Positions 28,630-39,610 of a stretch of 64,000 nt of DNA are shown in pieces (the first letter of the stretch is position 1; the number at the start of each line of letters is the position of its first letter). The DNA is from Micromussa lordhowensis (lineage: Eukaryota > Cnidaria > Anthozoa > Scleractinia > Lobophylliidae): NCBI GenBank assembly GCA_964020085.1, contig OZ026598.1, positions 22,304,605-22,368,604 of the forward strand. The letters run 5' to 3'. The notes under the pieces are model-generated. The model was given only the letters and a program-made list of their open reading frames with translations. It made no database searches and was not told where the DNA came from. The position numbers were made by a program, and so were the translations under genes.

Positions 28630-30770
28630 ATGTTTTTAAAGATATGTGCAGTTGTTTCTTCTGTTCTCTCGGAAGTTTTAGAAGATGATGTTGTAAAAAA
28701 TGGATCAGATGATGAACTTGAAGGATTGGCAGCCTTGTTTTTAGAGCATGAACAGAAACCTGCTGTTAGAATTCGTGGATACATAGAAGAAGTTGTGGCA
28801 AATTTGTCAGACGATCGTTTCAAATGTAATTTTCGTCTAAGCAGAGACACATTTGAGTGGCTGATGGAGTCTTTAGAAAACCGCCCCGAGCTGATTCCTC
28901 AGAATATCGGTAAAGGAGGAAGGGCTGCTGTGCCTTTAGAGAAGCAGCTGTTGCTTTCTCTTGAGCTTCTCGGAAATCAAATTCCTTTCAGGTAGAAATT
29001 ATTCAGATCGTGTATTTTCGCAAATTTTGTCGTCATTCTGTGATCATCAGTCAAAAAATATCAGTGTTATCGTGTTAATATAACATTGAAACATATTCAA
29101 GCCGAAAATATTTAATGTACTGTTTAAAACATGAGCAGCAGTGTTTTTAAACCCGATAAAACACGTGCTGCGAGTGTTTTGAACAGCTTCAACAATCCGC
29201 GATAACACCTACCTGCGAATTTTTCTATTGTTTCAAAAACCCGAGAAAACACATGCATGCGAATTCTTCTGCGGCTTCGAAAACCCGAGAAAACGCGTGC
29301 ATTGAGAACAATTGATTGAGATCTTTATATAAAGATCACACGGAGATCTTTATATAAAGATTACGTGTGATCTTTATATAAAGATCATGGTAGTCGTTCT
29401 CATTTTTACCATGTATAAAGGTTCATGCACGTGATCAATTTGACGTCTCTGATAGGCGCATGTGCTTATGAATTATTAATGAGTTTTTGAAATAATATTT
29501 ACATGTGTTGATAGTTAAACAAAATAGAGCTTTTTTCGTAAAGACAGCATTTATATCTTTTGTGCAAATTATACTGGTAAATTAATTACTGGTGTCAGTA
29601 CTAGCTAGTATGCATGAACCTCTTTTGTGGTTTAAAAATTTTTTAATCAATTTTTTTCGATCATTCATTCATTTATTTAATGTTTCAAAAAAGATTTTGA
29701 AGAGATTTTCAATTCCCAAATGTTATTCACACCATGAGTTTTCCAATTTATTGTATACAGATAATAGTGAAATTAATTTGTTTTATTTGTGTAGTGCTTT
29801 TAGATAATGTTTGAACCTTGATTGTAACTAGAGCAATACCTCAGTAAAGCAAAATAAATATCTACTATTGCCTTTACTTTTATTCACTCATTCATTCATT
29901 TATCCATTTTTCTTTCCATTTATTCATTCGTTCATTCGTTCATTCATTCATTCATTCATTCATTCATTCATTCATTCATTCAGGATGCTATCAGAAAAGT
30001 ATGACTTGACAGAGTCATCAACTCAGAGATGTTTTCATCGTGTTTGCACTGCCATAAAGAATCATTTGACACCAACCATTATTTGTTGGCCAAGGGTAGA
30101 AAACATGGCAGAACAAGAGGCAGCTTTTGAGGAACATCGAGGATTTCCTGGTGTCTTGGAAGCTATTGATGGCTGCCATATTCCTATCAGTGCTCCACGA
30201 TTCTGCCCAGAGAATTATGTCAATCAAAAAGGATGGCATTCGGTGAACTTGCAGGCTGTGTGTAGCCATGACCTCAAGTTTATAGATTGTTATGCAGGGT
30301 GGCCAGGGAGTGTCCATGATGCGAGAGTTTTGAGGAACTCTCCTGTGTTTATGGATGCCACTGCTGACCCTAACCTACTTTTCCCAGGGGATAGGCATAT
30401 TCTTGGAGACTCTGCATATCCTTTAGCAGATTGGCTACTTACGCCCTATAGGGACAATGGTCACCTCACCCAAGCTGAACGTAACTACAATTTTGTACAC
30501 TCTAGTACAAGAATGGTGATTGAAAGGGCATTTGGTTTGTTAAAAGCCCGTTTTCGACGCCTCCATTTCCTTGAAATGGACAGTTTGGATGACATTGCAA
30601 AGGTCATCATTGTTGCATGCACTTTGCACAATGTTTGTTTAATGCGTGGGGATGATTTCTTCAAAGAATATAATGGTGAAGAAGTAAACAATTTTCAAGA
30701 TATTGGTGGACGCAATACCAATGCCACTCTTAAAAGGGATGGAATCAAAAACATTCTTGTTGGACTGTGA
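28630..30770 (+). CDS. Harbinger-type (HARBI1-like) nuclease, two exons
   Basis: Exon 1 is 28630..28991 (ATG; FKCNFRLSRDTFEWLMESLE; donor gtagaa, phase 2). Exon 2 is 29984..30770. The join gives PFRMLSEKYDLTESSTQRCF, the usual HARBI1 N-terminal helix-turn-helix region. The DDE_Tnp_4 nuclease follows: GVLEAIDGCHIPI (first Asp), KFIDCYAGWPGSVHDARVL (second Asp), ILGDSAYPL and MVIERAFGLLKARFRRL (third acidic residue). It is fully open, with all catalytic positions present, so it could be an active transposase or a domesticated HARBI1-like gene. Its likely partner, a Myb/SANT protein, is convergent at 31297..31961. The 3' splice site is built from an ATTC microsatellite. Confidence 0.88.
29320..29386. 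repeat. Three copies of an 18-bp palindrome
   Basis: GATCTTTATATAAAGATC occurs at 29320..29337 and 29369..29386, with a one-mismatch copy at 29345..29362, so spacing is about 24-25 bp. Located in the intron of the Harbinger nuclease gene. Confidence 0.95.
29880..29983. repeat. (ATTC)n microsatellite forming a splice acceptor
   Basis: Tetranucleotide TTCA/ATTC repeat, interrupted at first and then perfect for about 12 units, ending ..CATTCATTCAG directly at exon 2 of the Harbinger gene. Confidence 0.9.
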
Positions 30771-31296
30771 CTCGGTTTTATTATTAATTTCGATCAAAAC
30801 CATGGACCATAAATCAACATGAGAAACATCAATTCATGTGCAATTGCCTTTTATAGTATGAAATGTGTACTGTGAATGATACAATTTTGGTAGATTTTAT
30901 AGTACAAGGCTGATACATTTGTTCAAGAGCCAATATTACATGAAAATTGTTAAACAAGAAATTATATGAACAGGATTTCTTTTAAAAATATATTTTGCAT
31001 AATTTAACTGACAATTGTTAAATAAGAAATGAAATTCTCAGGAGGTTAAATTCCTTTTAAAAATATTTTTCCATAAAATTTATAAGCATGGAAATTGTCA
31101 GATAATAAATTGCATTTAAAGGGGATTTGTTTACTTCAAGATTCTACAGCATGTCTGTTAAATCTGTCCTTTCAAAGGCCATTAACAGTTTAATTTTGTA
31201 TACGACAACAAATTCCAATTCACAAACTTTCAACTGAAGGTAAACTGAAGCATAAATAATTCCTGCATAGATAAGTCGCGTCAAAATATCACTTCT
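30771..31296. other. Intergenic, shared 3' region of two convergent genes
   Basis: A+T-rich sequence between the stop codons of the Harbinger nuclease and the Myb/SANT frame. No gene is seen. Confidence 0.5.
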
Positions 31297-31961
31297 TCAA
31301 AAGTTCCAAAAAAAACCCGACAAAATTTTCATTTTGTCTTCGTGCATTTTTTGGAGATAGGCGAATTGCCTCTCTTCCCTTGCTTTTCGCTCTTCTCTGC
31401 ATTCCTCCATGAGTTTGAGGATGGTTTCGCCTGATGCCTTTGTGCGGCCACTGTCGCTTCTTTTTCTCTTTTTTGTCGGCGTTCGGTCCTCTGTTTCTTC
31501 TTCTCCAGTGCCTTCGTTTTTTACTTGGCTTTTCTCTTCTGTTATTTCACCTCGACCTGAATTCGACGCCGTGACACCGGGTTAACTCCTGGTTTGAAGC
31601 CAAGGATTTTGCCAAGTTCGTTATAAAACTTGCAGCTTTTCTTCCCCCTTCCTGTTGTTCTTTTGTTGTCTTCAACCTTGACAAAACTTTTTTTAAGCTG
31701 AACAGCTGTTGAGTTGTAGCCCTTTTTTTTCATTTCTGTTGCAATTGTCTCCCATACGCTCTTGATTTTGTAATTGACATCAACAAACTTCGGCTCGAGC
31801 ACCTGATACAACACGATCAACAATTTTATGCACTCGTCCGTCCACCGCATAAAATGATCTTCATTTGTGGTGGAGCAAGTTGGTACAGCTTCTTCGTGTT
31901 CTTCAACTACGCCTATTTGCATTAGTTGCTCAACATCGAGAGTTTCGTAGGCGGATACCAT
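31297..31961 (-). pseudogene. Myb/SANT-like DNA-binding protein, probable Harbinger partner, frameshifted
   Basis: ATG at 31961. Residues about 35-110 form a trihelical Myb/SANT-like (Myb_DNA-bind_4 type) domain: FMRWTDECIKLLIVLYQVL, YKIKSVWETIATEMKKKGYN, AVQLKKSFVKVEDNKR. The frame stops at 31542, but the next frame continues without a stop to TGA at 31297 with ITEEKSQVKNEGTGEEE, TPTKKRKRSDSGRTK and a coiled C terminus (LMEECREERKAREERQF), the usual tail of such proteins. One single-base break, or an unrecognised short intron, near 31545-31560 explains this. In Harbinger elements this second protein helps the nuclease enter the nucleus and bind the ends. Confidence 0.75.
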
Positions 31962-32084
31962 ATTTCTTGTTTACAAGGGATGTCACGCGAGCAGTGAATC
32001 ACGCAAGTAGCAGCTATTAGAGCCTGCGAAAACAAAAGCGGTCGCTACCAATGCATTTTCAACCGTTTCAACCCGGTTTGATGC

Positions 32085-32210
32085 AGGTTGAAAAAGTTGA
32101 GCAACCAAACCAACCGAAAATGGTTTTTTGCCAATAGAAAACGAAACAACTCAACCAACCCAACCAACCTGAAACGGTTGATCCCAATAGAACACGACCT
32201 TAGTGTACAA
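32085..32210. repeat. Candidate right end of the Harbinger element
   Basis: The minus strand from 32206 reads AAGGTCGTGTTCTATTGGGA, then a run of GGTTGGTT words. Harbinger termini often start this way. No matching left end could be found between 26.8 and 28.6 kb, so the boundary remains a guess. Confidence 0.35.
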
Positions 32211-33520
32211 TGATTAAGTTTTCATTCAAGGCATCGCCCAGTACCACATACTTGACATATTCAACAAAGAGGTAAGTAGGCGGCTTCTGCCAGACGACTA
32301 TCGTTTCGATGTAATTGAATTGCCTGAGCATATATCTATGGAATCAACATTGTCAATTTAAAATGTAGTGTTAAAATATAGAGCAAAATACGTACCATCG
32401 TGGAGAATAGTCGAAAAAAGTAAATCTGAAACGAGACAAAGAACGAAAGTGAGTAAACTGAAGGTGTCATCATTTCCTTTGAGTTCAGGTTCGTGACTTT
32501 AACCTTCTTTGATTTTAATATAATATCCTATCTGATCTCAGAAATATTGTCATAATTTCTAGATCCCCACTGGCATTCTGAAAGACATATCTTCTGGACA
32601 GAAATGCATTGCAAAATGAAATAAAAAGAAGCAAACTTACCAAAGTTGACCGGAAAATGTTTGACCAAGCTCGCCGAGTCGATGTGACCCGTGTCACGGT
32701 CATTCACTCTGCTAATTTGGCGCCAAATGTGATGGTATTACGTCAGACCCCCCATTGACTTAACCATTTCACTCTGGACTTGTCCACTTCACTGTTGTAT
32801 TTTTTGCGGTTCGGCTCGCAAAGTAGGCTGTTTCGTTTCGTGCCCCACTAAATCACTTTTAATTTCATTCGATCATTTCAAATTACACTGGACCATTCCT
32901 TCTATGGCTGAACAGCTCAACATCAAGTTAAGCTATTTGCTGTTTACGAATGATTTGACTTTGTACTGCACTTTTTGTGTCTGCATTAAATCAGTTGACA
33001 CTACACTAAACCATTGGTCGGTGAGTTGAACCATTTCTTGGTGAATTAAATGATTTGCTGATTACTTCAACCGTCCCACCATTAATTACACCATTTTGAA
33101 ACAGAACACTTGACCGTTTGTTGTCAGACCTAATCATTCCACGTATCGCGGTCAGATGGATTCTCATTTAAATACACTGATTCTTATTAGTTTGTTCCAT
33201 TCTGATATCGGTGACTGAATCATTTCTAAATTGACTAAATAGTTCACTGTTTCAGTAGACCGTTTAACACAAGAACACCTAAATCTTTGTATTTAGACAG
33301 TATCATTTCTCAATCATTTATTCCATTTCGCAAACCTTCACTAAACCATTTATGTTTGGTCTGTGCCGTTTAACAATCTTGTATTTTTGGTGGTGACGGC
33401 CGCCCATACATTCACCATGTTGGTATACAACTTGCCCAAGAGATGGCAGCAATGAAAGATCAGAAGATGAAAGTCAGGTTTTTCCTGACTCAGAGGCTAT
33501 ATTACACATGAACTGGAAAA
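32211..33520. other. No gene; degenerate CCATTT/CCGTTT-rich tract
   Basis: From about 32750 to 33400 short words of the type AACCATTTCAC, GACCATTCC, CAACCGTCCC and AAACCATTT recur every 20-40 bp. It looks like an old degenerate satellite. I see no exon. Confidence 0.4.
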
Positions 33521-33526
33521 GTAGTA

Positions 33527-33955
33527 TTGCATGCCTTTTACATTTTAGAACTCAAGGTTAACAAACTGTTTTCAGCACACTGGGATAGTTGGCAGCCTTT
33601 TAGCTCGTCATTATGTGCTAAGTTTAAAAAACGATCTTCTGTACATAATCACACAACTCGTAATAATGACAAGTTCGAAATCCCATTATTCAGGTCAGCC
33701 ACCGGCCAACGGACCTTCGCCTACAGAGCAGTATCTCTGTGGAACATGTTAGACGAAGACCTGAGAAATGCTACAACTGTAAAGGCCTTTAAAAAAGCCC
33801 TGAAACTTGTAATGAATGAATGAATGATTGATTGAATGACAGTTAGAATTTAACAATATTAGCTTGTTAGATATAGCTAGCATTTTTATTTGTAAATAGG
33901 TACTGAAAAACCTTTTTGGGGGTATTTATTAAAGTTTATTATTATGTGGTTGCGG
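33527..33955 (+). mobile_element. LINE 3' fragment (L2/CR1-like reverse transcriptase C terminus)
   Basis: 98 codons hold the typical C-terminal block of L2/CR1-type reverse transcriptases: HNHTTRNNDKFEIPLF, RTFAYRAVSLWNMLDEDLRN, VKAFKKALKLV. A 3' UTR and an A/T-rich end (TTATTAAAGTTTATTATTATG) follow. The rest of the element is missing, so it is 5' truncated. Confidence 0.8.
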
Positions 33956-33989
33956 AGCTATTGAAGTCACTTTAGCAACAATGTCAAAG

Positions 33990-34555
33990 GTGGAAAGATG
34001 CAAAGCTGAGGAGGTGTATGTTGGTAGGATTTGTTCCATCACATATGCTACCGAATAAAAGACCTATATATTTAGATCCTTTCTTAGACCCATTTATTGC
34101 TGATATTGAGGATGGTTTCACCAATGACATTCAAGTGAACTAAAATGCAGCCACATGTGGGAAAACAGCTGGAGTTACATCCCTAAGACATTTAGTGTCG
34201 GGTTTTTCTGGAGACCATGCGCTCTGTGTGAAGTTGGCAAATTTACAAAAATGGGAAAGTCAGGATGCCGGCGTTGTAGACCGGAAAGTGTGTACATTCC
34301 AGAAACTAATCATAAAACAAGCTCATTTTCCAACAGAAAAGAAAAGCATAATGGATAACTTAGAATTATTGCACAAGATTGCCTCAGAGGAAAGAATAAG
34401 TGTCAGACAGCAACTCTCCAAAGAAAGTGGCTACACTGGACTCTCCATCTTACATAGGCTGTATTACCTATATGGCTTTTTGTATGACAGAGACCTTGTT
34501 TTTGATGAAATGCACACAGTTCACCTCAACCTTGTGAAGAATGCACTTACAAACT
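33990..34555 (+). pseudogene. Second tnp2/CACTA-like transposase copy, first part
   Basis: Decayed coding sequence in several frames: SHMLPNKRPIYLDPFLDPFI, then LRHLVSGFSGDHALC, GKSGCRRCR and a C-terminal block SGYTGLSILHRLYYLYGFLY...FDEMHTVHLNLVKNALTN. GKSGCRRCR and HRLYYLYG align with GKCGCRRCR and FELYHLYGF of the copy at 19420..19942, so both belong to one family. It is broken by several indels and interrupted at 34555 by LINE C. Confidence 0.7.
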
Positions 34556-36797
34556 TTTTTTCTATTTCTCTCAGTTCCTTTATTTACAATGCAGCAATTA
34601 TATAATTAAAATTTATCTCTTACAATAAATTACAGTTTTAACATTTCCACAGTACAAAGAACACTGAGGATACATTCTAATTGCATTAATTTCTTATACT
34701 TACATAGTCATTGAATAGAAGTAGTAACATTATGTACCATACATTTGATGACTAGGAATTACTTTAATTATAATACAAGTTGTGAAACAGGAAAAGAAAG
34801 CGGAGGAGACATCTTTGGTTTCTCATATTATTTATACTTCGAAATGTTCAATTGTGTATTTAAGTGAGATTTTGTTTACAAAATCAGCAAGTGAGATTGA
34901 ACTAGTATGCAGTTTGTTAGTGTAAATGTAGTATTTCATAAAAAGAAGTGTGTAATTAAATTTCTTTGTTGCATTTTTTCCAAATTGTTCGGATGTAACG
35001 CCGTATAGTTTCTCTTGTATGGACGGGTTAAAGTGAGTTTTGCTCGTTAAATTGAACCAATTGATGACCTCATGTGAAAATGTTTTAACAAAAGCACAGT
35101 CACTAAAAGTATGATCAATGGAGTCCCTTTCGCCACAATATACACAGTCATCGTCTGGCTGGATACCATAACAAAAAAGTTCTCTTTTTGTAACAACAAT
35201 TTGGTGCATAAATTGAAATTGAAATTCCTTAAGCTTTGGCTCTTTACATAGAGTTTTGAGGGAGGCGAAACGTTTTTTCCACACATCTGTTTTTGTTACA
35301 TAGTGATTGTCCCATTTTTGGGGACCCTTATGTTCTACTGTGTGTGTCCTGGTGTTGAGCAGTTTGTAAAATTCACTAGTTCGATTTTTAATCAGGTCAA
35401 TTTGTGTGGTTTCGTCAAGCTGAAAATTAAAGATGTTGCTAAGGTAAGGTTCTTTTTTGATTGGAGGCTCATTTCTTGCCAAAGTTAGCAGGTGTTTCGG
35501 GATGGCACTAATGACCTGATAATAGTGAAGAAACTTAGTCTTTTTAAAGTGGTAATTGTCCAAAAAATCTTGATAGGACATTAGTTGACCGGTCGATGTT
35601 AGAAGATCTTGGATTGAAAGGATGTCATTTTGATACCATTCCCTAATAAAAAAGGGTCTATCTCCAACGAGTATATCTTTGTTATTGTGTAGAATTATCT
35701 TTTGGTCTTGACTATGATTATATAAAGTTTTTAATTCTCTAAAGTACTTTAGAATTTTTCCATGGAACACCGGCAGTGAGGTTAGGTATCTTTTGTCCTA
35801 ATTACATCTTAATAAAAAGTTGAGACCCCCTACTCCTTTTAGATAGTAAACTGGGACTGTTTTCCATTTTGGATTTCCTGGCGACAAAAGTCTAGGAATC
35901 CAGGCCAGTTTTAGAGCCTTGAACATTATTTCTGTGTCTACCATACGCAGTCCGCCTTTATTGATGTCTTGGTAAAGCCCCTCCCTTTTAATTTTGTCTT
36001 TTTTGTTGTTCCACAGGAAGTCAAATAGTTTTGTTTTTAGAATTGGTGTGATTTCCTCAGGAACATTTAACGTCGAGGCTGAATAAACTAGCTGTGACAG
36101 TCCTAGAGGCTTGAGATTTCTTGCTCTCCATATATCCAAATTTGTTTGCATCTTGCGTATTTTAAGATGAAAGTTTAATTCGTTGTTTTCCTTATCATTA
36201 TACGAAACATGAACCCCTAATATACGCACCGGACTGCGCATCCATTTTAGATTTAAAGGATTGTTTTTATTTTTTCCCATTTCCCCAGCCACATTGCTTT
36301 AGATTTCTTAACGTTTAAAGTTAGCCCTGACAACCTTCCAAATTCATCGTCTAATTTCAAGGCTTCTTTAACTGCTTCCAAATCGGCACAAAACAAGTTT
36401 GTGTCATCTGCAAATTGACTTAATTTAATTGTATTTTCCAGAATTTTAATACCTATTATCTTTGTGTCTTGTCTTATCTTGATTGCTAACAGTTCAGCTG
36501 ATAGAATGAATAAAAAGGGAGAAAGCGGACATCCTTGCCTTACACCTCTCGATGGCTTAAACCAGTTTGTTAAAAAACCGTTATTTATAACTGCACTGCA
36601 ACGCATAATGCTGGTCCCAAAATTAAAAACGTGTAGTGTATTCATTATATATCCCCATTCTAATGAATCAAAAGCTTTTTTGAAATCCAGTGATACTAAA
36701 ATTCCAGGTATGTTATGCAGCTTTGTGTGTTCCATCACATCCTCAATTAGACGAATATTTTCTCCAATATATCTCTCTTTGATAAAACCAGTTTGAT
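34556..36797 (-). mobile_element. LINE C, 5'-truncated Tx1/L1-like retrotransposon
   Basis: Minus-strand reverse transcriptase starting abruptly inside the fingers (IKERYIGENIRLI) and continuing through LVSLDFKKAFDSLEWGY, RGVRQGCPLSPFLF, SQFADDTNLF, RKMQTNLDIWRARNLK and a C-terminal C-x2-C...H-x4-C knuckle (CVYCGERDSIDHTFSDC). There are frame breaks near 35785 and 36270. A T-run on the plus strand at about 34555-34562 is its poly(A) tail. It is flanked by an imperfect 12-bp duplication, CACTTACAAACT / CACTTAAGAACT. Its protein resembles LINE A. Confidence 0.88.
34832..36738 (-). pseudogene. LINE C reverse transcriptase, three frame segments
   Basis: Segments 36738..36253, 36292..35798 and 35770..34832 together cover the palm (FADD), thumb and C-terminal knuckle of a Tx1/L1-type reverse transcriptase. 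Two indels or stops separate them, and the N-terminal endonuclease is absent through 5' truncation, so it is inactive. The C-terminal segment is a 312-codon open frame. Confidence 0.88.
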
Positions 36798-36930
36798 CAC
36801 TTAAGAACTTGAAAGAGGATGAGGATAATCAAGTGGACTGGGCCACAGCTGATAGGTGGTTGAGTGACTTCCCTTAAACACCATTTCCTGGAATTCTCTG
36901 GCCGCAGGAGAAAGTATCCAAGAGAAATCT
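36798..36930 (+). pseudogene. Second tnp2/CACTA-like copy, part after LINE C
   Basis: Directly after the LINE junction the plus strand reads LKEDEDNQVDWATADRWLSD, plausible continuation of the transposase interrupted at 34555. It decays within about 100 bp and meets the BEL/Pao LTR at about 36931. Assignment rests on position and style of sequence. Confidence 0.45.
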
Positions 36931-37126
36931 TGTGGTGGATTATAAACATTTTAATGAACACAACTGAGATTACAAGATCTTCATAGGATCGCGAGTGAAG
37001 GTTAACTAAACTAACAATGCTTTGGTTTGATAAATTATAGGGAGTGTATTTCCGGACACGTTTACATACTTCTGTGGTCGAAGCTTAGATTACATTATTG
37101 CGTAATGTGTGTCCCAGTCTGCGACA
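36931..37126 (-). repeat. Candidate 3' LTR of the BEL/Pao element
   Basis: On the minus strand the segment starts TGTCGCAGACTGGG right after the polypurine tract and ends CCACCACA, giving TG...CA termini and 196 bp. No second LTR is present to confirm the limits. Confidence 0.5.
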
Positions 37127-37274
37127 CTCTCCCCCATGTATGTTCCTGGAAGGGACGTACATGTTTCTTCTTGGACTGGGCACAATGGTTTAAAAAAGGA
37201 AACTAGAAATGGCGATAAATACAAGGCTAGGGTTAATGTTCGTTCTCATTTCACGAGATAACAATGACCTAGTG

Positions 37275-37784
37275 TCAGTGTTCACTGTTCAGATTGTTCA
37301 GCAATTTGTTGTACGCATACAGCAGCAGCGTCTCTCCATGGCCTTGCATTGTAGTGGAACTAGGCTGCAGACATGTTAACTGCAAGGGACACAGATGCTG
37401 AATTGCTCGTTTAAGGGTTTCTTTGCTTGTTTTCAGACTGGCACCTCTGATAATACCATCTCGTCCCTTGATAAGCTTTGTAACGACTGCTAGTTTCCAC
37501 TGATTCCGGTTCCTCTTGTCGTCTTGAATTATGACGACGTCTCCAACATGTGGGTGGTTCGGTTGATTTCCTCCTGCCAGACGGTGACTCTCATGAAGAC
37601 TTTGGACGTATTCGGCTGTCCATCGTTTCCACATGACGTCTTTACACTTTTGCAGAAATTTAGCTCTTTTCCTTAAATCCTTTTCTGGCAGATGGTGTGG
37701 TTGCAGCTCGGGAAGATGGTTCAAGTAGAGGTGCAGCATGGAGTTAGGTGTTAACCCTGGAAGCTGGATATCTTCATCCGACAT
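37275..37784 (-). pseudogene. BEL/Pao pol C-terminal module (DUF5641)
   Basis: Contains RAKFLQKCKDVMWKRWTAEY and HPHVGDVVIIQDDKRNRNQW, the DUF5641 signature that follows integrase in BEL/Pao pol proteins. It is separated from the integrase frame by a stop near 37785. It probably takes part in integration-complex binding, as a chromo- or SH3-like tail. Confidence 0.85.
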
Positions 37785-37929
37785 AGGTTAAAGGACGGTT
37801 AAGAGCTACCTCAACATCGAGAACTACTTCCTCTAGTTCTGCCCAGCGGAGCATTCCATTGCCAATGGTCTTGTAAAAGGCTGCCTTGAACAGGCCAATT
37901 AGGCGTTCAAACTGACCTTCCCACCATGG
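37785..37929 (-). pseudogene. BEL/Pao integrase, C-terminal part left of the MULE
   Basis: The minus strand from 37929 reads PWWEGQFERLIGLFKAAFY followed by LRWAELEEVVLDVEVALNRP, the end of the integrase core and the helical region of BEL/Pao elements. It continues the frame that breaks at 39071 on the other side of the MULE-like insertion. Confidence 0.8.
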
Positions 37930-37939
37930 GGTGCGACTT

Positions 37940-39070
37940 GGGTGTCACTAAACACCGAAAAGGAGCAGAATGAACCGGAATGAGGTGGAATGGACCGGAA
38001 TGACACCAGATTGAACCGTAATGACACCAGAATGAACCGGAAAATAGGTAAATTCTATTGAGAAATGGACAGGAATGAAAAATACTGGATTAAAAATGCC
38101 AGAGAAAGATCAAATTTTATGTCTGAGTCGGGTTTTCATACTATTAGAGAGTCAATATTATAGGTAAGTGTTTTAGTATTCTCTGTTTTAAATGTTAGTG
38201 AGTCAAAACGCGGGTTGACACGTGCAAGAAACTTAAAGAAACAATGTATTTACATGTAAGACATCTTTGTCAAGACTCCAATTTTGATTTATTTCAATTT
38301 CTTTCAAATCTTTTTACCCAAAATCTAAGTTGCCAAACTCAGGGTGCAGCTTATCTGCGAGTGCGGCTTATACGCCGGTGTTTACGGTAATTAGTGAATA
38401 AATATTTTCCACACATGAAAACAGAAAAACGCCAAAACCTTCAAACTAACACTCTTAAACCTTAATATGACGTGTATGGAGCACAAAAATTCCAAAGATC
38501 AATTTGTGATTGAATCCTCAGAATGTGAAGGTGGAGGGTGACAATTCAGGGCTAAAATGCAGCATCAATTGTTCTACAGCTAGCATTGAATGAGTCATGA
38601 ATTAACCCTTCTAATAATTACACTGACTCTTCTATAACTTACCAGCCGTTTCTGGCTCATCATCGTTGTCAGCATTCTCCACCGTTTCTTCAACGTTGGC
38701 CACTGGAACGTCCAACATGTTGAACGGACGTAGAGCAATAAATTATTTTTGGCGGGGAATGAATTATTTATGGCAGGACATAAATTATCACGTAATCCTC
38801 CGACAGGGGTGGGGAGGGGGTATTGGTGACCGTGAAATATATATCGTTGCAAAGCGAATTAATCCTCCTGATCAGCAACAAACAATTATAAAACATGCAT
38901 ATGAAAAAATGCTTTTGAAAACCTTTAGCTTTGGTACACAAATTAGAACATTCACTAACAGCAACAACTTGTTACAAATAAAACTTATTCCGGTTTCATT
39001 CTGGTGTCATTCCAGTTCATTCCACCTCATTCCGGTTCATTCCGCTCCGTTTTGGCATTTAGTACCACCC
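37940..39070. mobile_element. Non-autonomous MULE-like DNA transposon (1.1 kb) with 10-bp target duplication
   Basis: Flanked by perfect direct repeats GGTGCGACTT (37930..37939 and 39071..39080). The ends are inverted: GGGTGTCACTAAACACC on the left against GGGTGGTACTAAATGCC (reverse complement) on the right, with inverted similarity running on for about 80 bp through repeats of the words GGAATGAACCGGAATGAGG. The 9-11-bp target duplication and long inverted ends are typical of Mutator-like elements. The interior has no credible transposase. It holds repeated GAACCGGAATG words and a GCGGCTTATACGCCGGTG motif. Confidence 0.85.
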
Positions 39071-39080
39071 GGTGCGACTT

Positions 39081-39592
39081 AGGTTAAGTTGCCACTTGAT
39101 GGTTAGGCCAGCTAGGAGGTCATGGAACCTTTCATCTTGTTGCACCCTTTTCAGCCATTTATCAGTGGCTTTGAAAGGGGATCCATTACCTGAATAGATA
39201 ATCTCCGGTGTCCCTCTTCTCGCAGTGAATTGGTTTAGGCTTCCTATAAAATCGGACGTTTCCAAGGACTTAAGCAGGTCAAGATGAACAGCTCTGGTGA
39301 GGCTGCAAGTGTACAAGGCCAAATATGCTTTGCTCTTGGTTTTGGCTCTCGATGTGTAATGGATCAGACCCACGAAGTCTACACCTCTTACTTGGAAGGG
39401 TCTGGAACCTTGTGTTCTGCTGTTGGGTATATTTCCTGGTGGTGGTGCTCGAAACCTTTTACACCCATAGCAGCTGCTTCTCAACTTCTTGGCGAGGCGT
39501 CGTAGTCGGGGTACCCAGTATTTCTCGCGTACCTTCGCCATGGTGAGCCCAATACCTCCATGTAGAGTAGCTAAGTGAGCATTGAAGACCAA
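39081..39592 (-). pseudogene. BEL/Pao integrase, zinc-binding and core part
   Basis: LATLHGGIGLTMAKVREKYW and SSCYGCKRFRA form the HHCC zinc-binding region. GVDFVGLIHY, ALYTCSLTRAVHLDLLKSLE and IIYSGNGSPF (DSGTNF-like, with the second catalytic Asp changed to Gly-Asn-Gly) belong to the core. It ends at the MULE insertion at 39071. Removing the insert and one target duplication restores frame continuity into PWWEG. Confidence 0.85.
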
Positions 39593-39610
39593 TTTGGCCC
39601 TGAGGGGTGG

